Assembly (NCBI GenBank): GCA_963730785.1
Contig: CAVSTF010000001.1
Location: 310,001 to 374,000, forward strand
Length of the DNA: 64,000 nucleotides
Source: Bog-473 sp963730785
Lineage (GTDB): Bacteria; Actinomycetota; Acidimicrobiia; Acidimicrobiales; RAAP-2
Direction: 5' to 3'
Below the pieces are notes generated by a model. That model saw nothing but the letters and a program-made list of their open reading frames with translations. It was not told the DNA's origin and did not search any database. Positions within the stretch are counted from its first letter, which is position 1. Every line of letters begins with the position of its first letter. The translations under genes and the position numbers were made by a program. Below, one piece after another: positions 24,570-35,203 of this stretch.

Positions 24570-25402
24570 TCATGCCGCAGCCCTCAATTGACCTCCCGAC
24601 ATGGCTTTGGTCACCGTCTGCAGGCCACGCTCGAGGATCGCTCGGTTCACATCCACCCGGACCAATCGGCCCGAATCAGGCCACCAGCCGACCACTCGTC
24701 CGGGTACCTCGTCATGGTTGGCGCGCAGGGCCTCGGTCAGTGCCACCACGCTGAGTTCGTCCCGCACGCTGGCTCGGCGTCCGCCACCCAGGACGACCAG
24801 ATGGACCCCAAGAGGGGCACCGTCGGCATCGTGAGTGGTGCAGCGCACTTCGGCTCGGCTCCTCAGCGCCAGTAAGGAGGACCGGGGACTATTCCACCAG
24901 CGATCCTGACCAATGACGGGAGCGGGCGGGAGCGCGGCCCATTCGAGCGCCGTCCACAGCCGGGTGGCCCACGTCACCGCTTCGGCCGCCACCGCGGCGC
25001 GCCCAGCCGCCCCGAGACCAGCCAGCCAACCTTCCATTGATGACATCGGTCGCTGCCCCTGGCTGATGCGCATCGCCTCGGCCATAGCGGCACGCACCCC
25101 ATCGGTCGGGGTTCGGACCTGACCACCCACCAGTGCCCGCACGGCCAGGATGCCCAGTCCACGTCGAGCGGTGGGAGCGGACCAGGCGAACGGCCGATCC
25201 CAATTCGGTTCGCCGGTCAAGGCCACCCGCACGTCGTGATCGGTCAGTCGAAGCGAGACCCCGCCCGTGTCGTTGCCGGGCCAGCGTGGCCAACGCATCG
25301 CCGTGTCCGCTGGCGGCGTCCATGACGTCGTGACGCCAGCGGCAGGTCGGTCGGGTCAATCAGCGCTGCCGTCAGCGGGCGGGGAGTCTTGATCTCAGGC
25401 AT
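24570..25402 (-). CDS. Hypothetical protein upstream of typA (frameshifted 5' part)
   Basis: About 275 aa. The 3' two thirds are in one frame: VSLRLTDHDVRVALTGEPNW ... WATRLWTALEW ... ALRSRAEVRCTTHDADGAPLGVHLVVLGGGRRASVRDELSVVALTEALRAN and a C-terminal DVNRAILERGLQTVTKAM. The start MPEIKTPRPLTAALIDPTD (ATG 25402, overlapping the upstream stop by 8 bases) and WRHDVMDAASGHGDALATLAR are in two other frames. I do not recognise a family. The overlap with the next gene implies a two-protein unit. Confidence 0.55.
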
Positions 25403-26261
25403 GTCGACTCAGGTCGGCCATCCGCTGCGCCAGCTGGCTGACGATGACGTTGAGGTGCTCCTCGCGCACGTCCTCCATGCCGTAACGACCAGAGGCGGTG
25501 TGCAACAGCGCCATCCGAAATGGCGGCGTGCCGTTGCGCAACGTCTCCAGGAGAGCCAAAAAGTGGAGGGTGGTCCGGGCCTGGGCCCAACTGTCGCCGG
25601 TACAGAGGCTCAAGGCGCAGACTGACGCTGCGCCTGATGTCGGTGCACCTACCAGCAGATCGAACACGCCGCTCAGCACGACTCGACCTCCGGCCAGCGG
25701 GATGGCCACCCGATCAGCCGTACGGGGTAACCAGCTGGCGGCGAACCGAGGTGTCAGTTGTCGCAGATGATCGGTGTGCTGGTCCAGCGAGGTGGCCAGT
25801 CGTGTTCGTTCGGGGCCGGCAGTGCTTCGAATATGGCGGACCATCTCCTGGCGGCCCGGCTCGACCGCCAACGCATCGAGCGCGTCGCCCAATGGGTCGC
25901 TCACTGTCCCGGTCAGCACGATCTGACGGAACAAGGCCCGAACCAGCACGGCGGTGATCAATTCCATACCGAGCGGCTCGAGCGGCATCCCGGTCGGGTG
26001 CGCCGTTTCCAGCCCGAGCACCCGAGATCCGAGTACCAACGGATCGGCATCCTCACCCCGGGCCCGGGCCAGTTCACCGGCGGCATCCTCCAGCCAGGCT
26101 CGCATGCCTCCGGCCAGGCCGGCGTCGAAGCGGGGACGTCGTCCCGAACCCTCCCGCAGGAGCGTCAAGACCTCCTGGCCCGATGACATCGCCGCGTGCT
26201 TCGGCGGTGCGTCGCCATGGTGATGATCCACTGAGCTGAGTTGGGGGGCCGTCAACACCAT
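25395..26261 (-). CDS. Hypothetical protein, partner of the preceding gene
   Basis: About 288 aa in one intact frame; ATG 26261 is used because the farther upstream ATG would overlap the divergent gene's start. Mostly helical N-terminal half (EVLTLLREGSG, MRAWLEDAAGELARARGEDAD). The C-terminal half reads VVLSGVFDLLVGAP ... SVCALSLCTGDSW-QARTTLHFLALLETLRNGTPPFRMALLHTASGRYGMEDV. That block is reminiscent of the beta-strand core of PD-(D/E)XK/RecB-like nucleases (GxxDLxxG ... xxLxxGxxW ... LRFYALLETLR), but the catalytic Lys is not evident. If the resemblance is real, this is a degenerate member. Function unknown. Confidence 0.5.
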   Translation of the reverse strand: MVLTAPQLSSVDHHHGDAPPKHAAMSSGQEVLTLLREGSGRRPRFDAGLAGGMRAWLEDAAGELARARGEDADPLVLGSRVLGLETAHPTGMPLEPLGMELITAVLVRALFRQIVLTGTVSDPLGDALDALAVEPGRQEMVRHIRSTAGPERTRLATSLDQHTDHLRQLTPRFAASWLPRTADRVAIPLAGGRVVLSGVFDLLVGAPTSGAASVCALSLCTGDSWAQARTTLHFLALLETLRNGTPPFRMALLHTASGRYGMEDVREEHLNVIVSQLAQRMADLSRHA

Positions 26262-26322
26262 GCCGACACTTTGACCGGAGGGTGTATCACCGGCCGACTC
26301 CTCCTCTACCCTGGAGGCCGCC

Positions 26323-26577
26323 ATGCACCTCGCACTGCTCCAGCCCGTACTGGCCTCGGATGCCGCCGGCTACACCATTTTCGGGATCTTCGTCGTGGCC
26401 ATCCTGGTGCTGTTGGTGCTCACGATTCGCTGGACCATCCGTCGTGACCGCGCCCTCAGACAGGTCTGGCGCCAGCGCCAGCAAGATGCCGGCCTCACCC
26501 CCTACGGCATCGTTCCCAAGGGATACGAAGAGAACCCCACACCGGGAGACGATCCGGGTCCTGTCGACCCGAGGTGA
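26323..26577 (+). CDS. Small single-pass membrane protein
   Basis: 84 aa. One hydrophobic helix (TIFGIFVVAILVLLVLTI, about residues 18-35) is followed by a basic segment RWTIRRDRALRQVWRQRQ and a soluble tail. By the positive-inside rule the N-terminus faces out. Its stop overlaps the GTG of the patatin gene (GTGA), so it is the first gene of a three-gene coupled unit with the lipase and methyltransferase. No known function; perhaps a membrane anchor for the lipase (inference). Confidence 0.6.
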   Translation: MHLALLQPVLASDAAGYTIFGIFVVAILVLLVLTIRWTIRRDRALRQVWRQRQQDAGLTPYGIVPKGYEENPTPGDDPGPVDPR

Positions 26578-27485
26578 GCGCCTGGTCGGATCGCATCCGC
26601 TCCAAATGGGCTGAGTTCCGCAGTCACGGCGACGGGACCGAAACGCCCGACGCTCCCGTCCGTACCGCCTTCGTGTTGGCCGGCGGCGGCAGCCGCGGGG
26701 CGGTTCAGATCGGCATGCTGGCCGAGTTGGTTGACCGGGGCATTCGGGCCGACCGAATCTTCGGCGCCTCGGTGGGTGCCATCAATGGCGCCGCCTACGC
26801 CAGCAACCCGACCCCGGAAGGCATCGAGAAGATGGCGGCCATCTGGACCGAGCTGCGAGGGACCGACATCTTTCCCCGCGGCGCCCTGGACGGCCCGTGG
26901 GCTTTTCTGCAGAAGCGCGCCGCCGTCCATTCCAATTCCGGGTTGCGGGCCATCATCGAGGCCGGTGTCGATTTCGAGAACCTGCAAGACGCCTCAATCC
27001 CGATTGAGGTCGTTACCACCTCGCTGACCGATGGGCGGGAACGCTGGATCGGCCATGGCAATGCGCTCGATGCCATCCTCGCCTCCTCCGCCATCCCCTC
27101 CATCTTTCCTCCCGTCGTCATCGACGGCGATGTGCTGGTCGATGGGGGCGTGGTCAACAACGTGCCGATCAGCCGGGCCATTGCCGCCGGGTGCACCCGT
27201 CTCTATGTGCTGCTGTGTGGTCCGCTGCACTACCACCCCCGTCCGCCCAGGCGCCCGGCCGAGGCGGCACTGACGGCGTTCTTTGTGGCCATCCACGCCC
27301 GGTTCGTTCGCGAGCTCTCCATGCTCCCGCCCGGCGTCGAGGTGGTCGTGTTCAGTGGCGGCGGCGAGCCCTCGGGCCAGTACCGGGATTTCTCGGGGAC
27401 AGCCACCCTCATTCAAGAGGGGCGCTCCGAGGTGGCCGAGGTCTTGGATCGCTACGCCGGCACCTCCCAAGCGCTCATCCGATGA
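26574..27485 (+). CDS. Patatin-like phospholipase/esterase
   Basis: 303 aa from GTG. The Ser-Asp dyad of the patatin family is intact: oxyanion motif GGGSRG at 37-42, nucleophile Ser66 in GASVG, and Asp190 in VDGGVVNN. A typical length for bacterial patatin domains of the RssA/YlbK type. Expected to hydrolyse acyl esters of membrane lipids in the cytoplasm or at the inner face of the membrane. Overlaps both neighbours (GTGA before, ATGA after). Confidence 0.9.
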   Translation: MSAWSDRIRSKWAEFRSHGDGTETPDAPVRTAFVLAGGGSRGAVQIGMLAELVDRGIRADRIFGASVGAINGAAYASNPTPEGIEKMAAIWTELRGTDIFPRGALDGPWAFLQKRAAVHSNSGLRAIIEAGVDFENLQDASIPIEVVTTSLTDGRERWIGHGNALDAILASSAIPSIFPPVVIDGDVLVDGGVVNNVPISRAIAAGCTRLYVLLCGPLHYHPRPPRRPAEAALTAFFVAIHARFVRELSMLPPGVEVVVFSGGGEPSGQYRDFSGTATLIQEGRSEVAEVLDRYAGTSQALIR

Positions 27486-28318
27486 CCGCCCCGGACCCGG
27501 ACCCGGACCCGCCTCCCGCCACCTCCGCCGGCTACCTCCTCACCAACTCGTCCGACCACGCGGCCGAGCGCTTTGCCGCCTTTCGTCAGCTCTTCGATCC
27601 GTCCACCTTCCGCCACCTGGCCGACCTCGGCCTGGCCCCCGGATGGCGCTGCTGGGAGGTGGGCGCCGGCGGGACCTCGGTCACCGAGTGGATGGCCGAA
27701 CAGGTCGGACCCGAGGGGTACGTGCTGGCCACCGACATCAACCTGAATTGGGCCGACGCCGCGTCCGACCGCGCCAACGTTGAGGTGCGCCTCCACGATG
27801 TGGCTCTCGACCCACCACCCGATCCCCCCTTCGACCTCATCCACGCCCGCCTGGTGCTGGTGCATGTCCCGGAACGGGCCAGGGCGATGGCCAACCTGGT
27901 CAGTGCGCTCAAACCAGGGGGGTGGCTGTTGATTGAGGATGCCGATCCCGGGTTGCAGCCGTTGAGCTCACCCGAAGCGCTGACCGACGCCGCCGTGCTG
28001 GCCAACCGTCTGCGGTCGGGCTTCCGTGCCCTGATGGTGGGGCGCGGCGCCGACATGGCCTACGGGCGCACGTTGCCGCGGGTGCTCCGGGAGAGCGGTT
28101 TGGAGGATGTGGCCGCCGACGGATCGTTCCCATTCAGCGACCCGGCCTGTGCCCGCCTGGAAACAGCCACCATCTCCCTCATCCGCCCACAACTCATCGA
28201 GGGCGACATCGCCACCGACGCCGAGATCGACCAACACCTGGCCAATGTGGCCGCCGGGATACTGGATCTGACCCAACCGCCGATGATCGCCGCCTGGGGC
28301 CGACGCCCGCTCCGGTGA
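27482..28318 (+). CDS. SAM-dependent class I methyltransferase
   Basis: 278 aa. ATG 27482 overlaps the patatin stop. Rossmann motifs: CWEVGAGGTSVTEWM (motif I), VLATDIN (acidic residue binding the ribose of SAM), FDLIHARLVLVHVPERARAM (post-I/motif II) and LKPGGWLLIEDADPG (motif III). Resembles the Methyltransf_11/25 small-molecule methyltransferases; substrate unknown. The Pro/Asp-rich N-terminus (PDPDPDPPP) is likely disordered. Confidence 0.82.
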   Translation: MTAPDPDPDPPPATSAGYLLTNSSDHAAERFAAFRQLFDPSTFRHLADLGLAPGWRCWEVGAGGTSVTEWMAEQVGPEGYVLATDINLNWADAASDRANVEVRLHDVALDPPPDPPFDLIHARLVLVHVPERARAMANLVSALKPGGWLLIEDADPGLQPLSSPEALTDAAVLANRLRSGFRALMVGRGADMAYGRTLPRVLRESGLEDVAADGSFPFSDPACARLETATISLIRPQLIEGDIATDAEIDQHLANVAAGILDLTQPPMIAAWGRRPLR

Positions 28319-28370
28319 CCTCCTCTTTCGGTGGGCGCGTGCCGTTGTCGCAGCCTCCTGGTGAAATGGG

Positions 28371-31300
28371 GTGGTGACACTGTCCAACCCTTCCTTCCAT
28401 CCGGCGGTGGCCAGCTGGTTCGCCCGCCGGTTCCCGGATGGACCGACGCCGCCCCAGGAGCAGGCGTGGCCGCACATCGCGGCCGGGAGCGATGTGTTGG
28501 TGGCCTCGCCCACCGGTTCCGGTAAGACGCTGACCGGATTTCTGGTGGCGATCGATGCGGCGTACCGGGCCGCCGAGGCCGGCACCCGGGTTGGTGGCCT
28601 GCCCGAAGTCCTCTATGTCTCGCCGTTGCGGGCCCTGGCGGTCGACGTGCACGAGAACCTGCAGACGCCATTGGCCGAAATTAAAGAGGAAGCGGAGCGA
28701 CTGGGCTTGGCCCACCCTGAACTTCGGGTGGCGGTGCGAACCGGCGACACGCCGCCGGCCGAGCGGGCGGCCATGCGCAAGCAGGCACCCGACCTGTTGG
28801 TCACCACGCCCGAGTCCTTGTATCTCTTGCTGACCGCGCCGGGCTCGCGCGCCATGTTGCGCGGGGTACGCACCGTCATTGTCGATGAAGTGCACACCCT
28901 GGCCCGGGACAAGCGGGGCAGCCACTTGGCGTTGACCCTCGAGCGGCTCGATGCGCTGATCTCCGAAAGCGGCGGTCACTTGCAGCGCATCGGTCTGTCG
29001 GCCACCCAGCGCCCGCTCGACGTGGTGGCCCGACTTCTCTCGGGCGTGCATCCCGAACGTCCGCCGACCGTCATTGTGGACTGCGGTCACTCGCGCGACA
29101 TGAACGTGGCCATCGAACTTCCCGAGACGGAGTTGGAAGCGGTGGGTAGTGGCAGTCAGTTCAGCGACATCCTCGACCGCATCGCCGCCCACACCCTGGA
29201 ACACCGCACCACGTTGATCTTCGTCAACACCAGGAAGATGGCCGAACGGGTGGCGCACCAATTGGCCGAGCGTCTGGCTCCCGAGGGTGAGACGGTCCCC
29301 GGTGATGTCGATGCTTCGCTGCTGGTGGCCGCCCATCACGGGAGTTTGTCCGCCGCCCGCCGCCGCATTGTCGAGACTCGATTGCGCGCCGGTGACTTGC
29401 GGGCCTTGGTGGCCACGGCATCGCTCGAGTTGGGTATCGACGTCGGCCCGGTGGAGTTGGTCTGTCAGATCGGCTCCCCTCGGGCCATCGGCACCTTCCT
29501 GCAGCGCATCGGGCCGCGCCAATCACCATCGACACGGCACGCCGGCGGGGCGTCTCTACCCCATGACCCGCGACGAGTTGGTTGAGTGCACCGCCTTGCT
29601 GGCCGCGGTGCGGGGCGGCCGACTTGATCTCCTTGAGCCCCCCATCGCCCCCTTGGATGTGTTGGCCCAGCAGTTGGTGGCCGAAGTGGCCTCGGTGGAA
29701 GAGCGCGAGGTCGAGTCACTCTGGGAGTTGACGCGACGGGCTGCGCCCTACGCCGAGGTCTCGCGCCAAGACTTCGACGATGTGCTGGAAATGGTGTCCG
29801 AAGGGATAGAGACCGGTCGAGGTCGTCGAGGCGCGCACCTTCATTTTGATGGTGTCAATGGCCGGGTGCGGGCTCGCCGGGGCGCTCGACTGGCTGCACT
29901 CACCAGTGGCGGTGCCATTCCAGAAACCGGTGACTACCGGGTGGTGCTCGACCCCGAAGGCATCACGGTCGGCTCGGTCCACGAAGATTTCGCCGTCGAG
30001 GCCATGGCGGGCGACATCTTCTTGTTGGGTACCCATTCTTGGCGAGTGGCCAAGGTGGAGATCGGGACCGTCCGGGTCTACGACGCTGGCGATCTGCCAC
30101 CCACCGTTCCGTTCTGGTTGGGCGAGGCCCCGGCGCGCACGGCCGAGTTGTCCGAAGCGGTCAGTGAATTACGCGGACAGCTCGAACCGCTGTTGGCCAA
30201 TGCCGACGGCGAGGCGGCTCGGGCCCATGTGATGGATGTCGCCGGGGTCTCGCTCGAAGTGGCGCAACAGGTGGTGGCTTATTGCGCCGCCGGCCTGGCC
30301 GCGTTGGGCCACCTGCCCACGCGAGAGCGCATCGTGGTCGAGCGCTGCTTCGATGACAGTGAAGGATCGCAACTGATTGTGCACTCGCCCTACGGCGGCC
30401 GGGTGAATCGCGCCCTCGGGCTCGCCCTGCGCAAGCGTTTCTGCGTGTCGTTTGACTTCGAGTTGCAGGCGGCGGCGGACGACGACACCGTCGTTCTTTC
30501 CCTCGGTCCGCAGCACAGCTTCCCGTTGACCCGGGTGCAGTCCATGTTGACCAGTAGCAATGCGGCCCAGGTGTTGGTCCAGGCCGTATTGCCGCATCCC
30601 ATGCTGGCGGCGCGTTGGCGCTGGAATCTCAACCGCGCGCTCGTGCTGCCCCGCATGCGCGGTGGCAAACGCCGACCGATCCATCTCCAACGCATGGAGG
30701 CGGACGATTTGCTGGCCGCCGTGTGGCCCGGACTCGCAGCCTGTCAAGAAAATGCTCCTCCGGGACCGGTGGCCGTGCCCGACCACGTGCTGGCCCGCCA
30801 GACCGTGCACGATTGCCTCCACGAAGGGTTGTCGGTCGAAGGACTGGTATCGCTCTGGGCCGAAATCGAATCGGGTGCGGTCGAAGTGCACACCGTTGAT
30901 GCCTCCGAACCCTCACCGTTCTCCCATGGCATTTTGAGCGGACGTCCGTTTACCTTCTTGGATGACGCACCACTAGAGGAACGGCGGACGCGGGCGTTGT
31001 CGCTCCGCCGCGGGCTGGGAACCATCGGTCCCAATGGATTGCCGGTGCCGACCGATGAGCTCGCCGCGTTGGATCCCGACGCAGTGGCCATGGTGTTGGA
31101 GCAGGTTCGACCAAACCTTCGTAGTGCCGATGAATTGCATGACCTGTTGCTGTCGCTGGTGGCGTGTCGTCCGGTGCCCGAATGGCAGGTGTGGTTTAAC
31201 GCGCTCGAAGCCGATGGCCGCGTGTCGCTGACCGACGGCAATTGGGTGGCCACCGAGCGGACCGAACTGGCCGCCTCATTTGATCTCGACGATGACGCGG

Positions 31301-32643
31301 CCGCCGCCTGCGTGGGCGGGCACCTTCAGGTCGCCGGACCCGTGTCGGTGGAAGCGCTCGTTGCCGCCGATCGACTTCCGGCCGGCGCGCCCTTCGGCGC
31401 ACCGCTTTCGCTGGCCCGGGCGCGCACCGCGTTGGCTCGCTTGGAGGGCAAGGGATCGGTCATCGAATTGCCCGACGGCCGTTGGTGCGCCCGTCACCTC
31501 TTGGTGCGGTTGCACGGCGCCAGTCGTCAGCGCCGTCGCGGCATTGTCGAACCGGTTCCCATTGCCGACTTCGTTCGCTTTCTTGCTCGCTGGCAACACG
31601 CCACGCCGAGCACCCGACTCGAAGGTCGCGGCGGACTACTGACCGTCCTCGAACAGTTGCAAGGGATAGAAGCGCCCGCGGCGGAATGGGAAGCGCACAT
31701 TCTTCCGGCGCGCGTGGCGGACTACGACGCTCGCTGGTTGGACGAACTGTGTTTGGCCGGCGAAGTGGTGTGGGGTCGACTCACGCCGCAGCCTGAACGG
31801 TCGGGTCGGTCGGGTACTCCCTCATCGTCGACACCGTTGGCCTTCGTCTTCCGCGAAGACCTTCCATTCATGCTCCAAGCCATTCGGGCGGGAGCCATCG
31901 CCCCTGAACCGGAAGTGGGCGCGCCCGTCGATGTGCTGGAAGCACTCCGTAGCCGCGGCGCGTGTTTCCGTCCCGAACTGGCGCCACTGTCGGGCCGGCT
32001 CCCGGCCGAAGTCGACGAAGCCCTGTGGGACCTGGTGGCGCGCGGCATCGTGACGGCCGACGCGTTTTCTGCCGTCCGGTCGTTGCTGTCGGCGCGTGAT
32101 CGTTGGCGGACCCGTACCTACCGACAGAGCAACCGCTACGGCAGCAGTCGACCCGGCTTGGCACGTCGTCGGGCGCCTATGGGTACCGGTATCGGCGAGG
32201 GGCGTTGGTCGTTGCTCCCTGTCGTCACCGAAGTCCACGACGATGTGCTGCAGCCCGGGAACGAGGAATTGGCCGAATCGGTGGCCTGGCAACTTCTCGC
32301 CCGATGGGGCGTGGTGGCCTGGGAAGTGTGGAGCCGGGAGTCCTTCCGGGTGCCCTGGCGTGAAGTGGTGTGGGCCATGCGTCGACTCGAAGCGCGCGGC
32401 TTGGCCCTCGGCGGCCGATTCGTGGCCGGGCTGGGTGGCGAGCAGTACGCGTTGCCCGAAGCGGCCGAAGAACTGAAGAAGGTGCACCGAAGCGCGCCCG
32501 ATGGTGAACAGTTGGTGGTGGCCGGTGCCGATCCGCTGAACGTCACGGGTTCGATCGCCGGGGGCGAGCGGGTGCCCATCCGCCGCCATCAGCAGGTCAT
32601 CCTCCGCGACGGCGTCGTCGTGGATTCACTCCAGGTCAGCTGA
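28371..32643 (+). CDS. lhr: Lhr-type ATP-dependent DNA helicase (one frameshift)
   Basis: About 1,423 aa, the size of actinobacterial Lhr. Lhr is a 3'-5' superfamily 2 helicase for DNA repair. Motifs: Q-like TPPQEQAW, Walker A SPTGSGKT (about 44-51), motif II DEVH, GLSATQRPL (motif III), FVNTRKMAERV, and then TASLELGIDVG. Motif VI, QRIGRANH, is split: an extra G at about 29510-29513 (ATCGGGCCGC) shifts the frame exactly inside it. The winged-helix and long Lhr C-terminal regions follow in the second frame to a TGA at 32641-32643. A single-base insertion in a G run is the obvious cause, so I treat the gene as functional. Confidence 0.92.
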
Positions 32644-32656
32644 CCCTCGTATCAGT

Positions 32657-33466
32657 TCAGACCAAGAGCTTGATGGTGGTGCCCAGTCCGATGGCCACCA
32701 CAATGATCCGTAGGGCCGTCGGAGAAATGGCGAGGGCCAGGCGGGCGCCCAACCATCCGCCCACGAGGGCGCCGATGGCCAGGTAGCCGGCGGCGGCCCA
32801 AGCCAGACCGCCGTGAATCATGAAGACCAGGGCGGCGACGCCGTTGACCATGATGGAAAGCACCGTTCGGAGGCCGCTCGATCGGGCGATGGTGTCGGGC
32901 AGGGCCAACCCCAGGATGGCCAGGAGCATGACGCCCATGCCGGCACCGAAGTAGCCGCCGTAGACCGAGGCCAGAAAGGTGCCCCCCACAAGGAGGACCT
33001 GGCGGGTCGGCGCCACCTCGTTCTCGGACTTTTGCAACGCCCGTCGGAGCAGCGGCTGCACCGAGAAGAGCAACGAGGCCGCCAGCACCAACCACGGCGC
33101 CAACGTCCGGAAGGTGGCCGACGATGTGGTGAGCAACAAAATTGCACCGACGATGGCGCCGCTCACGGCCACCGGGCTGAGGCGAACCAACTGTTGCCGC
33201 TGGTCGGCAATCTGAGTGCGGAACCCGGCGGCACTACCCAGGTAGCCAGGCCAAATCCCGACGGTGTTGGTGAGGTTGGCCGTCAGGGCCGGGAAACCCA
33301 GTCCGAGCAAGAGCGGGAACGAAATAAGGCTGCCGCCGCCAGCGACGCCGTTAAAAACACCCGCACCCAAACCGCCGATAATCAGCAGAATGATATGGAA
33401 TGCACTTAAATTCACGGCAACGGTTGTGTAATTCACCCTCCAGTCCAGCGTAGGCGCACTTTGCAT
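32657..33466 (-). CDS. TauE/SafE-family membrane transporter
   Basis: 269 aa with about eight hydrophobic helices. The paired family motifs are GVFNGVAGGGSLISFPLLLGLGFPALTANLTNTVGIWPGYLGS in the first half and ASVYGGYFGAGMGVMLLAILGL in the second. Members export or import sulfur-containing anions such as sulfite or sulfoacetate; substrate not predictable. The gene converges with lhr (13 bases apart) and diverges from the surface-protein gene. Confidence 0.88.
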   Translation of the reverse strand: MQSAPTLDWRVNYTTVAVNLSAFHIILLIIGGLGAGVFNGVAGGGSLISFPLLLGLGFPALTANLTNTVGIWPGYLGSAAGFRTQIADQRQQLVRLSPVAVSGAIVGAILLLTTSSATFRTLAPWLVLAASLLFSVQPLLRRALQKSENEVAPTRQVLLVGGTFLASVYGGYFGAGMGVMLLAILGLALPDTIARSSGLRTVLSIMVNGVAALVFMIHGGLAWAAAGYLAIGALVGGWLGARLALAISPTALRIIVVAIGLGTTIKLLV

Positions 33467-33619
33467 CCATTTTCTGAGCCCATAGGCAGCATGTAGTGTG
33501 ACCGCCGTGAGAAACCCTCATATTTTTCTTGGGAAGACGCAAGATTCGCTCTCGTCCCCCGTTTCAATGCCAACAACAGGAGAACTCCGTCAGGTGGCGG
33601 AGACGGAAGGGGTCATCAG
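33467..33619 (+). promoter_or_regulatory. 5' region of the surface-protein gene
   Basis: About 150 bases between the TauE start and the surface-protein ATG, holding both promoters. Bases 33520-33535 are AT-rich (CATATTTTTCTTGGG). A short hairpin, CTCCG/CGGAG (33585-33602), precedes a strong ribosome site GGAAGGGG (33606-33613) seven bases before the ATG. I see no known riboswitch. Confidence 0.35.
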
Positions 33620-35122
33620 ATGAGGCGTCAGATTCGACTAGCGACAGTGGGAGCATTGGCCGTTGCGGCCATCGCAGCACTGTCCTCTACTGCGGGAGCG
33701 GCCACGTCGGCGCCTTCGTATTCAACTTCGGCCAACGGCGGTTTCATCTCGCTGTCGCTGCTCAACCTGATCGGTCTGACCGGTGGTGGCTCTTCAGCCA
33801 ACGCATCGAGCAACGGCACCGACTCAGCTTCGGGCACCGGCCTCTGTGCCACGCTCTCTGAGAGCGCGACCACGTGTCCGACCACGACCAACGCCACCAG
33901 CGCTGACGTGCTCAACACGACAGCCAATGCCAGCGCCACCTCGGCGAGCCCCGGCACCGACGCTCCGGCGCCGAACTGCCTGGTCCCCCCGACCACGCTC
34001 CTCATCATCACGCTTGAGGCTGCTTGTGGACGGGCGTCGGCCACCGAGGACGCCAGCGGCGATCCCACGGCAGCCGGCTCTGGTGACCTGGCCTCGGTTG
34101 ACGTAAGCCTGGGTGCAGCGATTCCCGGCCTCGGCAGCCTCCTGGGCAACGGCACTTTGTGCGGTTCCTCGAGCAGCCCCGGAAACACCAGCGCGACCAC
34201 CGGTCTCGTCGGTGGCCTGCTGTCCACGGTCAACAACCTTCTCGGCGGCCTGCAGTTGCCGATCCTCAGCAACAGCACCACGACCAGTAACGGGGGCCTC
34301 TTGGACCTCGGATCGGTCTGCGGCATCCTCTCGGGTCTGACCTCTGAGCTGCCCATCGTCGGTGGCCTGCTGTCGAACGCCAACGCGGCGACCGACCTGC
34401 TGTCGATCACGGTTGGCCAGTCGGCTTCGACCATCAGCAACTCCACTGCTTCGGCCACCACGGCCACGGAGACCGCTGGTGACAAGCTCGTGACCACCAC
34501 GGCCACCACCGAAGGCGTCGACGTTGACATCCTCGGCATGCTGGACGTCAAGGTTCTTCCGAACACCGCTTCGGTGACGGTCGACACGACCAACGGCAAG
34601 GTGCAGCAGCCCACGGCTGTGACCGGTGTCCTGAGCCTGCAAGAGGGTTCCGGCGTTCCGACCACGATCGCCCTGCCCGACCTGAGCAACCTGCTGTCCA
34701 ACCTGCTCAGCTCGCTGGGTAGCGCCCTGGTCAACCCGCAGCTGACCACCATCGCCGAGAGCGCAACGACGCTCGACGCCGCTGCTCAGAACGGTACGGC
34801 CGAGTCGGCTGACCTGAAGCTCAACCTCCTCGGTGGTTTGGTTTCTCTCAGCCTGGGCGACGCCAAGGTGACTGCTTCGACCGCCACGGCTGCCCCGCTG
34901 GTTGTCACCTCGCCTGCCGTCACCGCGACGCCAGCTGCCGCAGTGGTTCCGACCGCTGCGGTGGTGCCGAACGTGACCACCATCCACACCGGTGAGTTCT
35001 GGGCCGGCACCCTGCCCATCTTCCTGGTCTCAGGAATGGGTCTGGCTGGTATCTTGTTGATCGCTCGCCGTCGAGTCTTCTCGGTTGCACGTTCGATGGT
35101 GTCCTTCACCCAAAAGAGGTAA
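33620..35122 (+). CDS. Cell-wall surface protein with HTGE-type sortase sorting signal
   Basis: 500 aa. Sec signal peptide MRRQIRLATVGALAVAAIAALSSTAGA (1-27), then a long Ser/Thr/Ala/Asn/Gly-rich ectodomain with recurring hydrophobic LLGGL-type segments (LGSLLGNG, VGGLLSTVNNLLGGLQLP, LPDLSNLLSNLLSSLGSAL) and a few cysteines. The C-terminus has the tripartite sorting-signal layout: HTGE at 456-459, a hydrophobic helix (LPIFLVSGMGLAGILLIA) and a basic tail beginning ARRR at 483-486. HTGE in place of canonical LPXTG resembles variants in actinobacteria. The adjacent downstream sortase is the probable anchoring enzyme. Intact frame; abundant codon bias. No enzymatic domain seen; likely structural or adhesive. 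Confidence 0.75.
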   Translation: MRRQIRLATVGALAVAAIAALSSTAGAATSAPSYSTSANGGFISLSLLNLIGLTGGGSSANASSNGTDSASGTGLCATLSESATTCPTTTNATSADVLNTTANASATSASPGTDAPAPNCLVPPTTLLIITLEAACGRASATEDASGDPTAAGSGDLASVDVSLGAAIPGLGSLLGNGTLCGSSSSPGNTSATTGLVGGLLSTVNNLLGGLQLPILSNSTTTSNGGLLDLGSVCGILSGLTSELPIVGGLLSNANAATDLLSITVGQSASTISNSTASATTATETAGDKLVTTTATTEGVDVDILGMLDVKVLPNTASVTVDTTNGKVQQPTAVTGVLSLQEGSGVPTTIALPDLSNLLSNLLSSLGSALVNPQLTTIAESATTLDAAAQNGTAESADLKLNLLGGLVSLSLGDAKVTASTATAAPLVVTSPAVTATPAAAVVPTAAVVPNVTTIHTGEFWAGTLPIFLVSGMGLAGILLIARRRVFSVARSMVSFTQKR

Positions 35123-35203
35123 TACGCCGGGAGAACGGTGGACCGCCACCGGGCCCGGCTTCCGGGACCTCCTCCGTTCCCCCTCCGGTCTCGGGGCCGG
35201 CCC

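Noticed and set aside
29500..29520. Programmed frameshift in lhr
   Set aside because: The shift lies inside helicase motif VI, is explained by one extra G in a short G run, and no slippery heptamer or downstream structure is evident. Consensus error fits better.
28194..29522. 442-codon reverse-strand frame opposite lhr
   Set aside because: Lhr motifs on the forward strand are intact and continuous; the reverse frame has shadow-type composition and no recognisable domain.
33467..33619. Riboswitch upstream of the surface-protein gene
   Set aside because: Only one short stem is visible and no conserved cyclic-di-GMP, cobalamin or other aptamer core could be matched.
33628..34987. Long reverse-strand frames opposite the surface-protein gene
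   Set aside because: The biased Thr/Ser/Ala codons of the forward gene leave reverse frames free of stops. The forward strand has a signal peptide, ribosome site and sorting signal; the reverse has none.
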